From assembly GCA_023374025.1 (NCBI GenBank), contig SIJG01000033.1, forward strand, positions 717,239 through 781,238: a DNA stretch of 64,000 nucleotides, given 5' to 3'. Positions 59,910 to 64,000 of the stretch are shown here, one piece after another. Position numbers and translations under genes: made by a program. The DNA comes from Heterodera schachtii (lineage: Eukaryota; Nematoda; Chromadorea; Rhabditida; Heteroderidae). The notes under the pieces are model-generated. The model saw nothing but the letters and a program-made list of their open reading frames with translations, was not told the origin of the DNA and ran no database searches. Every line of letters starts with the position of its first letter. Within the stretch, counting starts at the first letter, position 1.

Positions 59910-61375
59910 TATAGACAAAAAATCTATTGTATATTGCCTGAACCCCTTTAAAAAAATGCCATTTTTGGGTTTCATTTTAAATATTAAAAATTTTTATCCT
60001 TTTTTTAAACGACAACAATCACCACCGTCACATACACAACTTCCACCACAAGCAGAAGAACACAACCACAACAACCTCAACTGTGCTGGTCGTTAAGCAA
60101 AATTTGAATTAATTGAAACAATTGAATATAATTCGTAAAATTAATGATTTTTGCATTTCTGAAGTTCGAGCTAGAAATTTACGGCTATAAGATCATGGCC
60201 GGACATTTGGACAGTAAATATTATGACAGTGAATGAAAATCTTTTATTAATTTAAATTAGCATTATGTACAACATTTGAAAGTCAAAATGTAAGTAAATT
60301 GAATGTTTTTAAGTCAGGTAAATCATGTATTTGTTAAGGGCTCCCTGATGTTTCGTCACTGAACCTTTCGTCACTAAAATAAAATTTAAAAAAAATAAAC
60401 ACTATGCCATAACTTTATAATTTTTTGAACCAAAAAGCATTAAATTTGTGAAATGATATGATATTTCACTTAACACATCATCCCGAAAATGAGCTTCTGT
60501 AAGGTTTTTGGCAATTGGTAACAAATTTGAAAATCTTGGTATCATTCGAAAGCTATTGATGAGAAGAAGCTTTTTCTAAGCAAATGCTAACCGATTGGAT
60601 GAGTTAGAAAAAATATGGCGTTCGAAAATTTGTTTTTTGGATAAATTTTCAATGGGTCTTGTCCCGCTGGTTGTTTGAATTCAGCAAACGAGTTATTACA
60701 AATTGTACTGTTGCAGATAAATGAACTTTTTCTTAAGGCCTTTTCCCATAATATCGTTGGACGGTACATTATAGTAAGCAACAATGTGCTGCCAGCGACC
60801 AAATCTTTGAACCTTCGCTTAACAAAAGGTTTAACACTGGTTTAAGTTCAAGAACCATTCCCTAAATATTTTGCCATCCCTAAAATTTCCCGTCACTCAC
60901 TTTAACACACTTCAGTACTCAACATTTGCCAAGTATTAGAAATGACACACAAATAACCACAAAAAGACGGGGAAGGGTTAAAAGTTATTCCCATGATCGA
61001 ACCAATTTCTATAACAAATTAATCGGCCTACGAATCAGAAAGTTAAATATTAGACTGGTGTTTTTTCAAATAAATTATATGCTTAAAAAATTGGATTTTT
61101 TTGTTTTAAAATTCTTTATTTTATTCCAATGACGAAAGGTTCTGTGACGAAAAGCTTAGTGACGAAAGGTTCAGTGACGAAACGTTCGGCCACCTTTGTT
61201 AAGTGATTCCTTTTAAATAATTGACTTATTTGACTGGATTACCAAATGTAGAAAGAAATTTGAAAATGAAAAATTTCGCTGTTAAATCCATTTAAAATAC
61301 AAAAGATTTTTCATTCACTGTCGTAATGTCCAATTGTCCACTTCTGTCCAATTCTGTTCTGTCAAAATGACTTCA
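59910..61375. repeat. Dispersed repeat, copy B, interrupted
   Basis: It is the same repeat as 47023-47635, split at 60338/61195 by an inserted element. The halves join perfectly when the insert and one target copy are removed. Confidence 0.75.
60339..61194. mobile_element. 856-bp inverted-repeat element with 9-bp target duplication
   Basis: It is flanked by TTTGTTAAG on both sides (60330-60338 and 61195-61203). Terminal regions are inverted copies built of TTTCGTCACTGAACC words. The related repeat at 47.0-47.6 kb shows the uninterrupted site, which proves insertion. The interior carries a foldback-arm relic near 60540 but no transposase. The 9-bp duplication hints at a Mutator-like mover, or at 8 bp plus a chance match. 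Confidence 0.82.
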
Positions 61376-61828
61376 ATGTCCACTTAGGGCCCATAAATCA
61401 TTTTCAATTTTTTTAGATCGTAAATTACTTTTCATTAACAGGAATTCCATTTTTATGTAAGAAAAATCGCGAAATATGTAAATAAAATATGTATAAAAAA
61501 TGCTGAAATATGTACAAAAAACCCCAAATATGTACTAAAATATGTAAATAAAATTTTTTAAATGGTTATCTTTTGGAAAAAAAATTCCTCGTAAAGGGTG
61601 AAATAGGCACAAAATAACATAAAAATGATCTAAATAGGCTTAGATAGCAGGGGTGTGACTTGTCTCAGAAAAGACGAGAGCGAGAGTTTGGCGAGAGGCG
61701 AGAGTCCCCAAAAACACGAGAGTTGGCGAGAGGCGAGAGGACGAGAGGCGAGAGTTTTTCAATTTTTCTGTAGCCTTATTTTTTACTTCAAAAAACTTCA
61801 AAATCGTATATTAAGTTAGGGTTACGGG

Positions 61829-62310
61829 CAGGGCTCGCAGATGAAAATTTTCAAAAGCCTCATTTGGCAAGAAAAAAAGCCTCGTTTTGGGTCAAAAACC
61901 TCATTTTTACAAATTTATTCAAAACACGTTTAAAATGTTCAAATATTCTATTTTTGATTGTCCATGATCAATTTGAGCATTTTTTGTAGAACTAGGTAAA
62001 CATTTTGTGAAATTCTAAGCATGAAAAACCGAAGTTGATTTTTTTGCGGCGCTTTTTCCAAAAAACTTTTGGGAACAAGGGGAGCCGGCGGTGGGGGGAA
62101 AAATTAAGAATTTTGACTATATTTTTCGATGAGTTTCATTGAAAAAAATTATTAATTTTGTGAATTTTCGGAAAAGAATTGATTCTAGTTTTTATGAAAA
62201 ATTTAACAAAAAACCACAAAAAGCCTCAAAGCCTCATTTTGAAAATTTAGCCTCATTGACCTATCAAAAAACCACAAAATGAGGCTAAAGCCTCACATCT
62301 GCGAGCCCTG
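61829..62310. mobile_element. Nested hAT-like MITE, 482 bp
   Basis: The ends are CAGGGCTCGCAGATG and its exact reverse complement. GTTACGGG flanks both sides (61821-61828 and 62311-62318). The interior includes AAAAGCCTCATTT words. It is nested in the 61649-63525 element. Confidence 0.9.
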
Positions 62311-62533
62311 GTTACGGGCCCGTGTACTGCCGGGTCCAGAAAAGCCGGTCAGGGTCCTAGTTAATGAAGCGGGTCAGGTCCAACCGGGTCCTAAAAATCC
62401 AAAAAAAAAATATATTTAAAAATTTTTCATGAAAACAAAAGCTTTTACTTTAAAAATATTATATAAATATTCATGAAATATTTTATTTTACAAACAAAGT
62501 TTATTATTTGTCCATTTTTTTTGCCATTCAAAT

Positions 62534-62954
62534 CAGGGATGGCAATTCCGAGGCCCCAAAAATTTTCGTAAATCGGAAATCGGAAATTTTTCAAAAAACA
62601 TAAAATATAATAAAAAAATTTTCTAAATATGCTAATTTTTAATTCTTAACTGGGTAAAAGGTGATTTCAAAAGTATTTTTGATATTTCGCTTGAAAAAAA
62701 TATTCAATGATTTCATAAAATTCTTTTCATTTCATTTTATATTATTTTTTGCGGTGCCTTTTTTAAAAGAAATTTGGTGAACGGGGGGGGCCACAGGGCG
62801 TCCGGCGGTGCCGGTAGGCGCCGCCGGGGAATAAAATTTAAGTTCAATTTATTAACAGAAATTGTACAAAATTACTAATTTTTTGGAAAATAATTTTAAA
62901 AAAATTTCCGAATTTTATCAAAAATTTCGGAATCGGAATTCGGTGCCATCACTT
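62534..62954. mobile_element. Nested hAT-like MITE of the CAGGGATGGCA family, 421 bp
   Basis: The left end CAGGGATGGCA is the same as in the 58726-59554 element; the right end TGCCATCACTT has diverged. Flanks are ATTCAAAT and ATTCAAAC. A hairpin copy, GGCGGTGCCGGTAGGCGCC, lies near 62803. Confidence 0.7.
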
Positions 62955-63204
62955 ATTCAAACCATCTCCTTTTTTGCGGTGCGTTGTTTAAAAACTTCGG
63001 GGACAGTGGGGTCATGCGGTGCCGATGGGCGCAGCCGCAAAAATTTTGAGTGAGATTTGTTAACAGAATTTGTCAAAAAATTATCAAAGTCTTGGTTAAA
63101 TTTGCGGTTTTAGGCTGTTTAAAAAAAGGAAAAACAATAATTTTAAGTTGAAATATTTTTTTATTAATTAATTTCAATTGAAATAAAGAAAATATAAAAA
63201 AATA

Positions 63205-63275
63205 TCCTTTCCGTTGGGGAATTGAACCCAAGCGAAAAATAATAAAAGGCAGAAGGTTTAGCAACCAGACCACAT
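63205..63275 (-). other. tRNA-like relic (A and B boxes)
   Basis: On the minus strand an A-box-like TGGTCTGGTTG and a strong B-box GGTTCAATTCC are spaced as in a tRNA gene, but I cannot fold a full cloverleaf or assign an anticodon. It may be a tRNA pseudogene or a SINE head. Confidence 0.3.
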
Positions 63276-64000
63276 TTTAATTTTGATCTATCCAAAAATA
63301 TGTTTTCTTATTTTAAGAGATTAAGGAAGGAGGGAAAGAGATTTATGATATTTTTTCACCTAAATTTGAATATTTTTCTGACTGCTCAAAAGTTTAATCT
63401 TTAGGGGGTGTATTTTCAACTCTCGCCTCTCGTCCCAAAAAACGAGAGGTGAGAGGCGAGAGTCCCAAAAATGGCGAGAGTTGGCGAGAGGCGAGAGACG
63501 AGAGGCGAGAGTTGTCCCACCCCTGTTAGATAGTATTTTAAAAATTAATTTTTGATATCTCTTTAATAATACGGAAAATAATATCCGCGGAACAGAAGAT
63601 TTTGTAAAATTTGGACAAAATAATCCTCAAAATAAGGTCTTGTTCATTGATTTATGATCAAAAAACTCAAAATATTTCTAATTTAAAATTTAAAATATTT
63701 GTCGTATGTTGCACTCATATTTCCAAAATGTTGTTTGAAATTTCTTTTCAATTTCCTCAACAATGACTCAATGTTCTGTGTTTGGGCTAGACGATTGACG
63801 GGTTTTGAACGCAGAAAAATAAGTAAAACTTAAAAATCCGGGTACTTGTAGGTTTTGCTACTCCCCATAAAAATATTATGATCCCGACAAAGGAAAGCAC
63901 TTTTCTAGGGTAGTTTTAGGCGCTGATCACGAAAAGCCTTAAAATGTATATGTATATATAATTTTAAAAACCAGTAAGCATGTCTAAAACCCAAAAAAAT

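Larger units (their letters stand above)
61649..63525. mobile_element. hAT-like element, 1.9 kb, with nested elements
   Basis: The left end is CAGGGGTGTGAC; the right end, read inward, is CAGGGGTGGGAC. TTAGATAG flanks both sides (61641-61648 and 63526-63533). CAGGGGTG ends and an 8-bp duplication are typical of hAT transposons. Terminal zones repeat GGCGAGAGGCGAGAG. No transposase is present, and two other elements lie inside. Confidence 0.85.

Noticed and set aside
1..64000. CRISPR arrays, bacterial operons, ribosomal RNA genes
   Set aside because: None seen. Gene structure is eukaryotic throughout, and the tandem repeats found are coding or satellite.

Overview
The window is AT-rich eukaryotic DNA that I read as a nematode genome, most likely a tylenchid plant parasite of the cyst-nematode type. 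The lineage is inferred. The signs are many short AT-rich introns with GT/AG borders, several introns that start with GC, a nematode-type flp-11 neuropeptide gene, a BTB-BACK-MATH gene and dense small transposons. Nearly all real coding is split into short exons, so long uninterrupted ORFs are mostly misleading. I built gene models by hand from splice sites, intron phase and family motifs.

Layout. 1.8-5.6 kb (minus): exostosin-type heparan sulfate glycosyltransferase (GT47+GT64). 8.0-8.5 kb (minus): a 62-residue secreted peptide. 9.5-14.2 kb (minus): BTB-BACK-MATH-MATH gene with a GC-rich foldback element in an intron. 16.0-17.3 kb (plus): decayed MATH copy split by an inverted-repeat element. 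22.0-22.9 kb (plus): flp-11. 25.9-28.6 kb (plus): GT10 alpha-1,3-fucosyltransferase, flanked by a 1.5-kb direct repeat. 33.4-38.8 kb (plus): secreted protein with fourteen 16-residue repeats followed by a duplicated three-module cysteine-rich unit. 41.1-44.1 kb: broken Ty3/gypsy element with its 3' LTR. 45.0-46.9 kb (plus): GT11 alpha-1,2-fucosyltransferase-like gene. 50.8-51.6 kb (plus): TM2D3/almondex-like gene. 52.5-57.0 kb (plus): GPI-anchored IgLON/lachesin-like protein with a 765-bp foldback palindrome in its last intron. 57-64 kb: nested small DNA transposons, no convincing gene.

Three genes act in secretory-pathway glycan synthesis (exostosin, GT10, GT11). Two are neuronal or surface genes (flp-11, IgLON). 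One encodes a likely secreted, possibly effector-like, cysteine-rich protein. I see no operon or shared pathway linking neighbours. The strongest unusual signals are the duplicated cysteine-module gene, at least three GC-AG introns in the two fucosyltransferase genes, a family of hAT-like and foldback elements with 8-bp target duplications, and a dispersed GC hairpin with a GATA loop.
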